A stretch of 64,000 nucleotides of DNA, taken from Oscillospiraceae bacterium. Lineage in GTDB: Bacteria; Bacillota; Clostridia; Oscillospirales; Acutalibacteraceae. Of this stretch, positions 33,216 to 42,095 are shown one piece after another. A model generated the notes under the pieces. The model worked only from the letters and a program-made list of their open reading frames with translations, ran no database searches and was not told the DNA's origin. The DNA is taken from positions 1-64,000 of the forward strand of contig SVPU01000003.1 in assembly GCA_015065685.1 (NCBI GenBank), in the 5' to 3' direction. A program made the translations under genes and the position numbers. The first letter of the stretch is position 1. Every line of letters starts with the position of its first letter.

Positions 33216-33405
33216 GTCCTGCTCTGTTCGCGGACCGTGACTTATATAACCCTACAACCTTTTTAAAGGGGCCAAAGCTCACATAGCGGGCTTGCAGACC
33301 TCCCGCGGCTGTGCCGAGTTCGGAAGAAGGGAGCGCGAAGCTGTGTGGCCGGCACCCACCTGCGTTTTTGCAGGTTATCTTAAGCACATTACGGCAGAGC
33401 GGGAC
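33216..33405 (+). ncRNA. ssrS: 6S RNA
   Basis: A structured, GC-richer stretch of about 190 nt between two genes. The outer arms GTCCTGCTCTG (33216–33226) and CAGAGCGGGAC (33395–33405) pair to close the molecule. Just inside lie TGTTCGC on the 5' side and CGGCA on the 3' side, the conserved pair of 6S RNA next to the closing stem. The interior has a large bulge and an imperfect long hairpin, as expected. 6S RNA mimics an open promoter and sequesters the sigma-A holoenzyme in stationary phase. A terminator follows at 33452. Confidence 0.82.
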
Positions 33406-33451
33406 GCAGAATTTAAGTAAGAGTGAAAAGTGAATAGTGAAAAGGTAAAAT

Positions 33452-33485
33452 AAAAGGCCCTGAACCTCACCGTTCAGGGCCTTTT
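33452..33485. terminator. Bidirectional terminator between 6S RNA and a convergent gene
   Basis: AAAAGGCCCTGAAC, six-base loop, GTTCAGGGCCTTTT; T-rich on both sides. Before it (33421–33445) is a short AGTGAA-type direct repeat run. Confidence 0.85.
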
Positions 33486-33492
33486 GATATTT

Positions 33493-33780
33493 TTATTTGT
33501 CTTTTAATGCTCTTTCTAACCAAACAAAGCCAACATCTAATGCGTCAAAGAAGGAATCCTTGGTTGTTTCTTTAACAATTCGGTCCTTTTCCGCCAACTG
33601 AATATCGCTTTTGAGAAGCTGAAGCTTTACCTTTTGGGGAACCTCCATATCACCGTCTTTCACGGTTGAGAGAACATCGAATTTTATTACAAAAGGCTCT
33701 GCCATATCACCGTAATAAATAACATTTCCGCTGCGTACGAGCGGTTTTTCTTTATAGGTTAAAAACTTGTTTTCTGCCAT
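33493..33780 (-). CDS. Conserved clostridial protein of unknown function
   Basis: A 95-residue protein starting MAENKFLTYKEKPLVRSG. It has the pattern of a small soluble beta-sheet protein (NVIYYGDMAEPFVIKFDVL) with a C-terminal helix (SFFDALDVGFVWLERALK). Similar short proteins are common in Clostridia, but I know no function. AAGGAG (minus strand) sets the start at 33780. It is divergent from glyS and the intergenic region holds an inverted repeat AAGTCAAT/ATTGACTT at 33867–33888 that may be an operator. Confidence 0.75.
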   Translation of the reverse strand: MAENKFLTYKEKPLVRSGNVIYYGDMAEPFVIKFDVLSTVKDGDMEVPQKVKLQLLKSDIQLAEKDRIVKETTKDSFFDALDVGFVWLERALKDK

Positions 33781-33946
33781 TATATTTGCTCCTTTATGGG
33801 ATTTATTTATAAAATACATATTAAATTTGGTATAAATAAAGTATAAACCATATAAATTAATATGTCAAGTCAATTAATTTATTGACTTTTTGACATTTTT
33901 TAAGTAGTATAGTAATTGTAGGAAACTGCGTTTTGGAGGAAAAATA

Positions 33947-35338
33947 ATGGAAAATGCAAATAAAAATATGGAAACGATTGTAGCTCTTGCTAAGGGTAGA
34001 GGATTTGTTTATCCAGGTAGTGAAATCTATGGCGGACTTGCAAACTCTTGGGATTACGGCCCCTTGGGTGTTGAGCTTAAAAACAACATCAAAAAGGCTT
34101 GGTGGAAAAAGTTTGTGCAGGAATGTCCTTACAATGTGGGACTTGACAGTGCGATACTTATGAACCCTGAAACCTGGGTGGCATCGGGCCATTTAGGCGG
34201 CTTCTCAGATCCTCTTATGGACTGTAAGTCTTGTAAAACCCGCCACAGAGCAGATAAGCTTATAGAAGATTATGTTGCAGAAAACGGACTTTCTGACAAT
34301 CCTGCTGCTATGAGCGACGAGGAAATGATGGCTTATATCAGAGAAAAGGGAATCGCTTGTCCTCACTGTGGTTCACACGATTTCACTGATATTAGAAAGT
34401 TTAACCTTATGTTTAAAACCTTCCAGGGTGTTACTGAGGATAGCACATCAACACTTTATCTTCGTCCTGAAACTGCACAAGGTATTTTCGTTAACTTTAA
34501 GAATATTGCAAGAACAACTCGCAAGAAGGTGCCCTTCGGTGTTGCACAGATTGGTAAATCCTTCCGTAATGAAATCACTCCCGGAAACTTTATTTTCCGT
34601 ATTCGTGAATTCGAGCAGATGGAGTTAGAATTCTTCTGCAAACCCGGTACGGACCTTGAGTGGTTTGATTTCTGGCGTTCATATTGCCGCGATTGGTTGC
34701 TCAATTTAGGTATGGATGAAAGCAGCCTCAGACTCCGCGATCACGACAAGGATGAGCTTTGCTTCTATTCAAAGGCCACAACCGACTTTGAGTTCTTGTT
34801 CCCGTTTGGTTGGGGAGAGCTTTGGGGCGTTGCTGACAGAACAGATTATGACCTTTCGCAGCACTCAAAGCATTCGGGCGAGGCTATGGAATATTTTGAC
34901 CCCGAAACCAATGAGAAATATGTTCCTTATGTTATTGAGCCTTCCCTTGGTGCAGACCGTGTTTTCTTGGCATTCTTCTGCAATGCTTACGATGAGGAAA
35001 CAGATGAAAAGGGCGATACACGTGTTGTAATGCATTTGCACCCCGCTTTAGCACCCTTCAAGGCTGCAGTTCTCCCGCTTTCTAAAAAGCTTTCTGAAAA
35101 GGCTTTAGAAATCCATTCAGAGCTTTCAAAATATTTCCCTGTTGATTTCGATGAGACAGGCTCAATCGGCAAAAGATACAGAAGAGAGGATGAAATCGGA
35201 ACACCTATTTGCATCACCTACGATTTCGATTCCCTTGAGGATAACTGTGTTACTGTTCGCGACAGAGACACAATGGAGCAAAAGCGTATTCCCATCGCAG
35301 AGCTTAAGGAGTACATTGAAAAATCAATAGAATTTTAA
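33947..35338 (+). CDS. glyS: Glycyl-tRNA synthetase, homodimeric (eukaryote/archaea-like) type
   Basis: A 463-residue class II aminoacyl-tRNA synthetase that charges tRNA-Gly. Start [23 protein letters not shown], motif 2 region [22 protein letters not shown], motif 3 region [16 protein letters not shown], and the anticodon-binding domain from about 365. A CxxC pair (PHCGSHDF; also CKSCKTRH) lies in the insertion between motifs 1 and 2. TTTTGGAGG precedes the ATG. No T-box leader is present upstream. A Na/Pi transporter gene follows 44 bp later with no terminator. Confidence 0.97.
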   Translation: MENANKNMETIVALAKGRGFVYPGSEIYGGLANSWDYGPLGVELKNNIKKAWWKKFVQECPYNVGLDSAILMNPETWVASGHLGGFSDPLMDCKSCKTRHRADKLIEDYVAENGLSDNPAAMSDEEMMAYIREKGIACPHCGSHDFTDIRKFNLMFKTFQGVTEDSTSTLYLRPETAQGIFVNFKNIARTTRKKVPFGVAQIGKSFRNEITPGNFIFRIREFEQMELEFFCKPGTDLEWFDFWRSYCRDWLLNLGMDESSLRLRDHDKDELCFYSKATTDFEFLFPFGWGELWGVADRTDYDLSQHSKHSGEAMEYFDPETNEKYVPYVIEPSLGADRVFLAFFCNAYDEETDEKGDTRVVMHLHPALAPFKAAVLPLSKKLSEKALEIHSELSKYFPVDFDETGSIGKRYRREDEIGTPICITYDFDSLEDNCVTVRDRDTMEQKRIPIAELKEYIEKSIEF

Positions 35339-35382
35339 TTGAGAAGAAGTTTAGTGTGACATAAAGAGAATAGGAGACAAAT

Positions 35383-37131
35383 ATGACACAAATCTTAACT
35401 ATGACGGCAATGCTTCTCGGCGGACTTGCGTTTTTCCTTTACGGAATGAATGCGATGTCGGGCGGTCTTGAACAAATGTCGGGCGGCGGCCTTGAAAAAG
35501 CAATGAATAAAGTAACCTCGAACGATTTCTTTGGTTTCTTTTTAGGTGCCGGTATTACGGTTGCTATTCAGTCATCCTCGGCGTTCACTGTTATGCTAGT
35601 AGGTCTTGTAAACTCAGGAATTTTAGAGTTTGGCAACACCTTTGGTATGATAATGGGCTCGAATGTCGGAACAACACTTACGGCTTGGCTTTTGAGCCTT
35701 GCGGGCATTGGTGAGGGCAATTTCTTCATAACCCTGCTTCAGCCCATGACCTTTGCGCCGATACTTGCCTTTATCGGCATAATACTCAGAATGGTGGGCA
35801 AATCGGAAAAGAAACAGCATTTGGGTATTATATTTATTGGCTTCGCCATTTTAATGTTTGGTATGGAGCTTATGAGTGATTCGATGAAATCTGTCAGAAC
35901 CTTAGATGGCTTTGATACATTTCTTGCAACGCTTAAAAGTCCTATAATTGCATTGCTTATTTCTACTGTTTTCACCGGTGTTATACAGTCTTCTGCAGCA
36001 ACAATCGGTATAGTTCAAGCCTTGGCGCTTGCGGGCGGAATTACTTGGGAAATGGCAATTCCTTTGGTACTTGGTGCTAATATCGGTACATGCGTAACAG
36101 CGCTTATTTCGGCAGTTGGAACGAATAAAAATGCCAAACGCGTTGTTGTTATGCATTTTTCGGTTAATGTTTTCGGCTCGTTGCTTTGTATGATAATTAT
36201 GTATATTATGCGCGGCTTTGGAATAACATTGCTCGCGGCCGAAATCACTATGATTGGTGTTGCTATAGTTCATACAATGTTTAATGCTGTTACCACTGTT
36301 GTTCTATTGCCGATTAAGAAATGGCTTATTAAATTTTGTGAATTTGTTGTGCCGCATAAAGAGGAGGAAACTCATACCGTTTTCTTGGACGAGCGTATTT
36401 TCGCAAATTCACCGCTTGCTATTGCAGAATGTCATAGACTTGCGGGTGAAATGGCGATTCATGCAAGGGATTCTCTGCTTAAAGCGATAAATCTTATTTC
36501 TCAGTATGACGAAAAGACCATGGAATATATTCGCGAAACCGAGACTCTTACCGATAAATATGAGGACAGGCTCGGCACATATCTCGTAAGGCTAAGCAAT
36601 AACGATTTAAGCGAAAATAATTCGCACGCAGTGGCTCGTATGCTCCACAGTATCGGGGATTTAGAGCGAATTTCAGACCACGCGCTTAATGTTGCGGAAT
36701 TGGCTGCTGAAATGCACCAAAAGGGCATTAAATTCTCGGATGATGCTCTTAAAGAGCTTGCAGTTATAACCGAGGCGGTTTCCGAAATTATCGGAATGAC
36801 TGTGGAATCCTTTGTTAACGATGATGCTGTGCTTTCTTCACGCGTTGAGCCGCTTGAGCAGGTTATTGATGGCCTTAAAGAGCAGCTCAGAGCAATGCAT
36901 ATTTCAAGACTTCAGAATAACGAATGCACAATAGAGCTCGGCTTTATATTCACAGACCTTCTCACAAATTACGAGCGTGTTTCGGACCATTGCTCCAACA
37001 TTGCGGTTTACACAATGCAGCTGCCGACCGATATGCTTGATGCCCATAAATATCTTAATAAAATTAAGACATCGGCAACAGGCGAGTTTGTGGATAATTA
37101 CAATATGTATTCTGAAAAATATAGACTTTAA
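35383..37131 (+). CDS. Na+/phosphate cotransporter with C-terminal PhoU-like domain
   Basis: A 582-residue membrane protein. The two repeated QSSSA-type motifs of the NaPi-II family are at Gln63 (AIQSSSAF) and Gln202 (GVIQSSAAT), each starting an inverted repeat unit. About eight hydrophobic segments cover residues 5–320. From about 350 to the end is a helical PhoU-like domain (EDRLGTYLVRLSNNDLS…DLERISDHALNVAELA and RVSDHCSNIAVY). It imports phosphate with Na+, which would use the gradient set up by the Na+-type V-ATPase. GGAGACAAAT precedes the ATG. Confidence 0.92.
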   Translation: MTQILTMTAMLLGGLAFFLYGMNAMSGGLEQMSGGGLEKAMNKVTSNDFFGFFLGAGITVAIQSSSAFTVMLVGLVNSGILEFGNTFGMIMGSNVGTTLTAWLLSLAGIGEGNFFITLLQPMTFAPILAFIGIILRMVGKSEKKQHLGIIFIGFAILMFGMELMSDSMKSVRTLDGFDTFLATLKSPIIALLISTVFTGVIQSSAATIGIVQALALAGGITWEMAIPLVLGANIGTCVTALISAVGTNKNAKRVVVMHFSVNVFGSLLCMIIMYIMRGFGITLLAAEITMIGVAIVHTMFNAVTTVVLLPIKKWLIKFCEFVVPHKEEETHTVFLDERIFANSPLAIAECHRLAGEMAIHARDSLLKAINLISQYDEKTMEYIRETETLTDKYEDRLGTYLVRLSNNDLSENNSHAVARMLHSIGDLERISDHALNVAELAAEMHQKGIKFSDDALKELAVITEAVSEIIGMTVESFVNDDAVLSSRVEPLEQVIDGLKEQLRAMHISRLQNNECTIELGFIFTDLLTNYERVSDHCSNIAVYTMQLPTDMLDAHKYLNKIKTSATGEFVDNYNMYSEKYRL

Positions 37132-37136
37132 TAACA

Positions 37137-37522
37137 AAAAAAAGAGACTCGGTTGAGGCACCCTCCGTAAGGAAGGTGCCTCAGTTATATTCGCCTGACG
37201 GCGAGTGATATTGCTACGCAGTTATATTATGCTACGCATAGTGATATTGTCCTTCGGACAGTTAAATGGCGAATATAATATCACTGAAACCGTTAGGTTT
37301 CGATATCACTTTTGCTGCAAAGCAAAAATATCACTGCAAACGATAGTTTGCAATATCACTTTACCTGCCGAGAAAGATATTCTTTATTTTCGGCAAGTAT
37401 TTACTATTCTCAAAGTATGTGACCCACTATGACACTTTCAAAAACAGAAAGTGTCATTTTTTTATATAGAAAAACGGAGACTACTTCTTTACGAAGTGTC
37501 TCGGTTTTGAGTCTCTTTTTTT
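37137..37522. repeat. Hairpin array 2: 386-bp element with terminal inverted repeats
   Basis: The ends AAAAAAAGAGACTC (37137–37150) and GAGTCTCTTTTTTT (37509–37522) are complementary. Inside, after a GAGGCACC/GGTGCCTC hairpin, comes a row of short stem-loops: TCGCC/GGCGA, TATGC/GCATA, TTGTCC/GGACA, then GAAACC/GGTTTC, TTTTGC/GCAAAA, GCAAAC/GTTTGC. Left-half spacers read AGTGATAT or AGTTATAT; right-half spacers read ATATCACT. The opening AGTTATATTCGCC is complementary to the mid GGCGAATATAATATCACT. The architecture is that of the array at 357–537 with a different spacer word. No gene is seen. Confidence 0.8.
37431..37463 (+). terminator. Terminator inside the array-2 element
   Basis: GACACTTTC (37431–37439), short loop, GAAAGTGTC (37447–37455), then A and seven T. 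A second hairpin with AAAAC.GAGAC.ACTTC arms follows at about 37470–37507 before the terminal repeat. Confidence 0.8.
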
Positions 37523-37545
37523 ATAATGAAAAATTTTGTAATCAC

Positions 37546-37574
37546 TTGAAAAACCATTATATATATGTTAAAAT
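37546..37574 (+). promoter_or_regulatory. Promoter of the miaB–mutSL operon
   Basis: TTGAAA (37546–37551), 17-bp spacer, TAAAAT (37569–37574); the TTG start of miaB is at 37607. Confidence 0.65.
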
Positions 37575-37606
37575 ATATTGAATATATATAAAAGGGAGAA
37601 TTTGTC

Positions 37607-39007
37607 TTGTTGGGCGAAAAAAACAATGCTTCGGCTTTTGCTGAACAGACTGTATATATAAACCGTTTGATAGAAAAATTACCCGAGGTTTATGAAGGCA
37701 CACCTAAAGCGTGTGTTATAACCTTCGGGTGTCAGCAAAACGTGAGCGACTCTGAGCATTTAAAGGGTATGCTGGCGTGTATGGGATATGAAATAACCGA
37801 GGATGAAAAGGATGCGGACTTCATAATTTTCAACACCTGTGCGGTGCGCGGTCATGCTGAGGACAGGGTTTATGGAAATATAGGCAAGGTTAAACAACTC
37901 AAAAAGGATAACCCAAGGTTAATTGCTGCGGTTTGCGGTTGTATGGCACAGCAGCAGATTGTTGCTGATAAAATTAAGAAAAGCTATCCTTATATTGATA
38001 TGGTTTTCGGAACGCAGGTTTTTCACCGCTTGCCCGAGTTTATTTACAAAAGAATCACAGGCTCCGGCAGAATCTTTGAGCTTAGCCTCGAAAATGAAAA
38101 AATAGTTGAAGATGTTCCCGTAAAACGAGACGGAACCTTTAAAGGTTGGCTTCCGATAATGTATGGCTGCAATAATTTTTGCACCTATTGCATTGTGCCG
38201 TATGTAAGAGGAAGAGAGCGTTCAAGAGAGCCCGAGAAGATTCTCGCAGAAGCAAGGGAAATGGTGAATGCGGGTTATAAAGAAATAACCCTGCTTGGAC
38301 AAAATGTTAATTCCTACGGCAAGGGCTGTGAGCACGGAATAACCTTTGCAAAGTTGCTCAGAATGATAAATGACATTGAGGGCGATTTCAGAATAAAGTT
38401 TATGACCTCGCACCCCAAGGATTGCACTATAGAGCTGCTTGACACAATTAAGGAGTGCGAGAAAATAAGCCATCATCTGCATCTGCCTTTCCAAAGCGGA
38501 AGCAGCCGCATTTTAAAAAGAATGAACAGATACTATGATAGGGAAGCATATTTAAGGCTTATTAAAGAGGCTAAAGAGAGAATACCCGATGTATCACTCA
38601 CGAGTGATATAATCGTCGGCTTTCCGGGCGAGACTTATGAGGACTTCAAAGAAACCCTGAGTCTTGTGCAAGAGGTTGAATTTTCTTCACTCTTCACATT
38701 TATCTTTTCTCCCCGAAACGGCACTCCCGCAGAAACAATGCCCGACCCCATAACGCGAGAGGAAAAGGGCAAATGGTTTGACGAGTTGTTACGCTTGCAA
38801 GAAAAAATAGCCGAAAAGAACATTCAAAAATATGTGGGTAAAACCTATAGGGTGCTTTGCGATGAGATAGTATCTGATGGTGTTTTATCGGGCCACACAA
38901 ACGGCACTGCGACTATAATCTTCGAGGGCGATGAAAAGCTTTTGGGCGAGTTTGTAAACGTTAAGGTGGTATCAGCTACAAATTCCCTTAACGGTGTTAT
39001 AGTATAA
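37607..39007 (+). CDS. miaB: tRNA-2-methylthio-N6-dimethylallyladenosine synthase
   Basis: A 466-residue radical-SAM methylthiotransferase acting on tRNA A37 after MiaA. The UPF0004 domain supplies Cys42 (FGCQQN), Cys78 (NTCAVR) and Cys112 (CGCMA) for one 4Fe-4S cluster; the radical SAM motif is Cys188, Cys192, Cys195 (GCNNFCTYC). A TRAM domain ends the protein. TTG start with GGGAG 8 bases upstream. miaA lies four genes downstream. Confidence 0.96.
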   Translation: MLGEKNNASAFAEQTVYINRLIEKLPEVYEGTPKACVITFGCQQNVSDSEHLKGMLACMGYEITEDEKDADFIIFNTCAVRGHAEDRVYGNIGKVKQLKKDNPRLIAAVCGCMAQQQIVADKIKKSYPYIDMVFGTQVFHRLPEFIYKRITGSGRIFELSLENEKIVEDVPVKRDGTFKGWLPIMYGCNNFCTYCIVPYVRGRERSREPEKILAEAREMVNAGYKEITLLGQNVNSYGKGCEHGITFAKLLRMINDIEGDFRIKFMTSHPKDCTIELLDTIKECEKISHHLHLPFQSGSSRILKRMNRYYDREAYLRLIKEAKERIPDVSLTSDIIVGFPGETYEDFKETLSLVQEVEFSSLFTFIFSPRNGTPAETMPDPITREEKGKWFDELLRLQEKIAEKNIQKYVGKTYRVLCDEIVSDGVLSGHTNGTATIIFEGDEKLLGEFVNVKVVSATNSLNGVIV

Positions 39008-39034
39008 TCAAAATTAAAAAAAGAGGTTTTTAAA

Positions 39035-39439
39035 ATGGATATCATTGAACAAGCAAGAATTTTAGGAAAAGCAATTCAACAGGATGAGCGCTACATCAGA
39101 TATGCAAAGGCAACGCTTCAGAATGAAAGCAACGAAGAGCTTCAAGAAGCAATCAGAGAGTTTAACCTTATTCGTATGCAGCTTGATAACAAGCTTTCTG
39201 CTGATGAAAAGGATGAAGAAGCAGTTGCAGAGCTTAACGAAAAGCTTCGCAGTGTGTATGCAAGCATAATGTCAAACGATACTATGGTTGAATATAACAC
39301 CGCAAAGGTTGAGCTTGACCAGCTTATGAGTCAGGTTAATATAATCATTTCCAAGAGTCTTGACGGCGAAGACCCCGAGACCTGTGAAACGACCTCGGGC
39401 TGCGGCGGAAGCTGTGCTACCTGCGGTGGTTGCCACTAA
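39035..39439 (+). CDS. YlbF/YmcA-family protein with cysteine-rich tail
   Basis: A 134-residue helical protein of the Com_YlbF family (residues 1–110). The tail after the helices is rich in Cys: 117, 123, 127, 130, 133, then a terminal His134 (CGGSCATCGGCH). In Bacillus the YlbF–YmcA–YaaT complex carries Fe-S clusters and steers RNase Y. The position between miaB and mutS is that of ymcA in Bacillus. The tail may ligate the cluster. AAAGAGG precedes the ATG. Confidence 0.88.
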   Translation: MDIIEQARILGKAIQQDERYIRYAKATLQNESNEELQEAIREFNLIRMQLDNKLSADEKDEEAVAELNEKLRSVYASIMSNDTMVEYNTAKVELDQLMSQVNIIISKSLDGEDPETCETTSGCGGSCATCGGCH

Positions 39440-39473
39440 TTTTATTTAAATTCTTCGAAAGGGAAGTTGAAAA

Positions 39474-42074
39474 ATGGCGGAATTATCCCCAATGATGCGG
39501 CAATATCTTAACATTAAAGAAGAGAATAAGGACAGCATTCTGTTTTTCAGAGTGGGAGATTTTTATGAAATGTTCTTTGAAGATGCAGAGCTTGCATCTC
39601 AGGAGTTGAGCATAACTCTCACGGGAAAGGATTGCGGTCTTAGTGAGCGCGCCCCAATGTGCGGAGTGCCTTATCACAGCTGTGATGCATATATTGCCCG
39701 CCTTATTGATAAGGGATATAAGGTTGCGATTTGTGAACAAACCGAAAATCCTGCAGCGGCAAAGGGAATAGTTAAAAGAGAAATTGTGAGAACTATCACC
39801 CCCGGCACTGTTTTAGAAGATGAAATGCTCGATGAAGGCAAGAATAACTTTCTTGCGGCCATTGCCATTTCAAAAAACGATTCGGCTATTTGCTTTACTG
39901 ATGCTTCAACCGGAGAATGCTATGTTACAACCCTTTCGGGCGAAAACACAAAGCAACACATTATTGACGAGTTAACAAGATTCAGACCGCGTGAGGTTTT
40001 GATTGGCACTAAGCAATTAAAAGAAATGCCCGAAATTAAAAATTTCGTTGAGGATGTGCTTCTTGGCGCAATCACCGAGCGCGAAGAAAAGAGCTTTGAC
40101 CCTAAGGAAACTGAGCAGAGAATTTTATCACACTTTGAGGTTGTGAGCACCGAGAATTTGGGCTTTACCTCTGAAAGTGCGGCTTCAAGCGCAGTGGGGG
40201 CTATTCTCGAGTATCTTTATGAAACCGGTGTTACAGGTAATATCTCGGTTAAAAACATTGAAATTTACACCGAGAATCAGTATATGAGACTCGATATGAC
40301 CGCTGTGCGTAATTTGGAACTGCTTGAAACAATGCGTTCAAAGTCCAAAAAAGGCTCGCTTTTAGGCGTTCTCGATAAAACGAGAACCTCAATGGGAAGA
40401 CGATTGCTCACAAGCTGGATAACCCAGCCGCTAATGAATATAACACAGATATCTCTTCGTCAAAACGCCGTTGAGGAGCTCTGCTCAAACACAGTTCTTC
40501 GCGGCGAGCTTATGCAGTATATGAGCTCGGTGAGGGATATTCAAAGAATTATGAGCCGAATGGTTTATGGCTCGGCTTCTGCAAAGGATTTAAATTTCAT
40601 TGCCGATACAACGGTTAATCTTCCCATAATCAAGAACCTGTTGCGTGAAGCGAACTGCAAAATGCTCAAAGAAATTTGCGATTCGATTGACACATTAGAG
40701 GATGTTCGCGAGCTTATAACTGCCGCTATAGTTGATAAACCGCCAACAACAATCAAAGAGGGCGGAATCATTAAAAAGGGCTATAATGCAGAGCTTGATA
40801 TGCTTCGCGGTGATATGACCGATGGGACAAGCATTTTAAACCAAATCGAAGCAAGAGAAAAAGAGAGAACGGGAATTAAAAATTTAAAGGTTAATTTCAA
40901 TAAGGTTTTCGGCTATTATATTGAGGTTACAAATTCCTTCCTTGATAAAGTTCCCGAGGATTACATCAGAAAACAAACCCTCACAGGCTGTGAGAGATTC
41001 ATAACCGAAGAATTAAAGGATATTGAGCACAGATTACTCACCGCTAAGGATAGATCCTTCCAGCTGGAATATGAGTTGTTTGATAGTGTGAGACGGCAGA
41101 CTGCAGCACAGGTGGTGCGTTTCCAGAAAACCGCCGCCGCTATTGCAAAGCTCGATGTGCTTTGTTCAATTTCCACCGTTGCGGTTAATAATCAGTATTG
41201 CAGACCGCTTATCAACAACAGCGGAACTGTTATGATTAAATCGGGCAGACACCCCGTGGTTGAGCAGCTGATTAAAACTCCGTTTGTTGCGAATGATACA
41301 TATCTCAACAACAAGGAAGACCGCTGCGCTATAATCACAGGTCCTAATATGGCGGGTAAATCAACCTATATGCGCCAAGTGGCACTTATAGTGCTTATGG
41401 CACAAATGGGTGGCTTTGTTCCCGCAGAATCGGCCGAAATCGGCCTTGTGGATGCAGTTTTCACAAGAGTTGGCGCTTCAGATGATTTGGCCTCGGGCCA
41501 GTCAACCTTTATGGTTGAAATGAGCGAGGTTGCGGACATATTAAAGCACGCAACCAAAAATAGCTTGCTTATTCTTGATGAAATAGGCAGAGGAACCTCT
41601 ACCTTTGATGGTATGTCTATCGCACGTGCGGTTTTAGAGCATGTTGTTGAAAAGCGCAAGCTTGGTGCTAAAACCCTGTTTGCAACCCATTATCACGAGC
41701 TCACCGAAATGGAAAACGAGCTTGAGGGTGTGAGAAATTATAATATTGCCGCCCAAAAACGCGGCGATAACATCATATTCCTCAGAAGAATTGTAAAGGG
41801 TGCTGCAGATGATAGCTACGGCATCGAGGTTGCAAAGCTGAGCGGTATACCAAGCAGCGTTATCGAGCGCGCAAAGGAAATTCTTAAGAAAACCGAAGAG
41901 GAAGGTATTGTTACATATAAGGTTTCGGCAGATTCCGAAATGCAGTTGCCTCTCGAAATGCTTGGCGCACAAGAAATTTTAAGCGAGCTCAAAACGGTTG
42001 ATGTTAATACCTTAACACCGATTGAAGCAATGCAGATTCTTTTTGAAATCTGCAATAAAGCAAAAAATATTTAA
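39474..42074 (+). CDS. mutS: DNA mismatch repair protein MutS
   Basis: An 866-residue mismatch sensor. The N-terminal mismatch-binding motif is FFRVGDFYEMF, whose Phe-x-Glu (FYE) contacts the mispair. The ATPase has P-loop GPNMAGKS (623–630), LILDEIGRGTSTFDG as Walker B, and ATHYHELTEME. The C-terminus ends after a short helical clamp, length normal. AAAGGGAAG precedes the ATG. mutL starts 21 bp downstream. Confidence 0.98.
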   Translation: MAELSPMMRQYLNIKEENKDSILFFRVGDFYEMFFEDAELASQELSITLTGKDCGLSERAPMCGVPYHSCDAYIARLIDKGYKVAICEQTENPAAAKGIVKREIVRTITPGTVLEDEMLDEGKNNFLAAIAISKNDSAICFTDASTGECYVTTLSGENTKQHIIDELTRFRPREVLIGTKQLKEMPEIKNFVEDVLLGAITEREEKSFDPKETEQRILSHFEVVSTENLGFTSESAASSAVGAILEYLYETGVTGNISVKNIEIYTENQYMRLDMTAVRNLELLETMRSKSKKGSLLGVLDKTRTSMGRRLLTSWITQPLMNITQISLRQNAVEELCSNTVLRGELMQYMSSVRDIQRIMSRMVYGSASAKDLNFIADTTVNLPIIKNLLREANCKMLKEICDSIDTLEDVRELITAAIVDKPPTTIKEGGIIKKGYNAELDMLRGDMTDGTSILNQIEAREKERTGIKNLKVNFNKVFGYYIEVTNSFLDKVPEDYIRKQTLTGCERFITEELKDIEHRLLTAKDRSFQLEYELFDSVRRQTAAQVVRFQKTAAAIAKLDVLCSISTVAVNNQYCRPLINNSGTVMIKSGRHPVVEQLIKTPFVANDTYLNNKEDRCAIITGPNMAGKSTYMRQVALIVLMAQMGGFVPAESAEIGLVDAVFTRVGASDDLASGQSTFMVEMSEVADILKHATKNSLLILDEIGRGTSTFDGMSIARAVLEHVVEKRKLGAKTLFATHYHELTEMENELEGVRNYNIAAQKRGDNIIFLRRIVKGAADDSYGIEVAKLSGIPSSVIERAKEILKKTEEEGIVTYKVSADSEMQLPLEMLGAQEILSELKTVDVNTLTPIEAMQILFEICNKAKNI

Positions 42075-42095
42075 TTTTGAAACGGAGTGAAAGTA

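Noticed and set aside
33118-33387. Minus-strand open frame of 89 codons over the 6S RNA gene
   Set aside because: It overlaps the paired arms of the structured RNA and the end of the DUF1292 gene and has no ribosome site.
33216-33405. Structured RNA considered as SRP 4.5S RNA or RNase P RNA
   Set aside because: The apical GGAAG-type SRP loop context and the RNase P core motifs are absent as a set; TGTTCGC/CGGCA next to a long closing stem fits 6S better.
33820-33946. T-box leader before glyS
   Set aside because: The gap is too short and the T-box antiterminator sequence (GGGTGG…CCGCG type) is not present.
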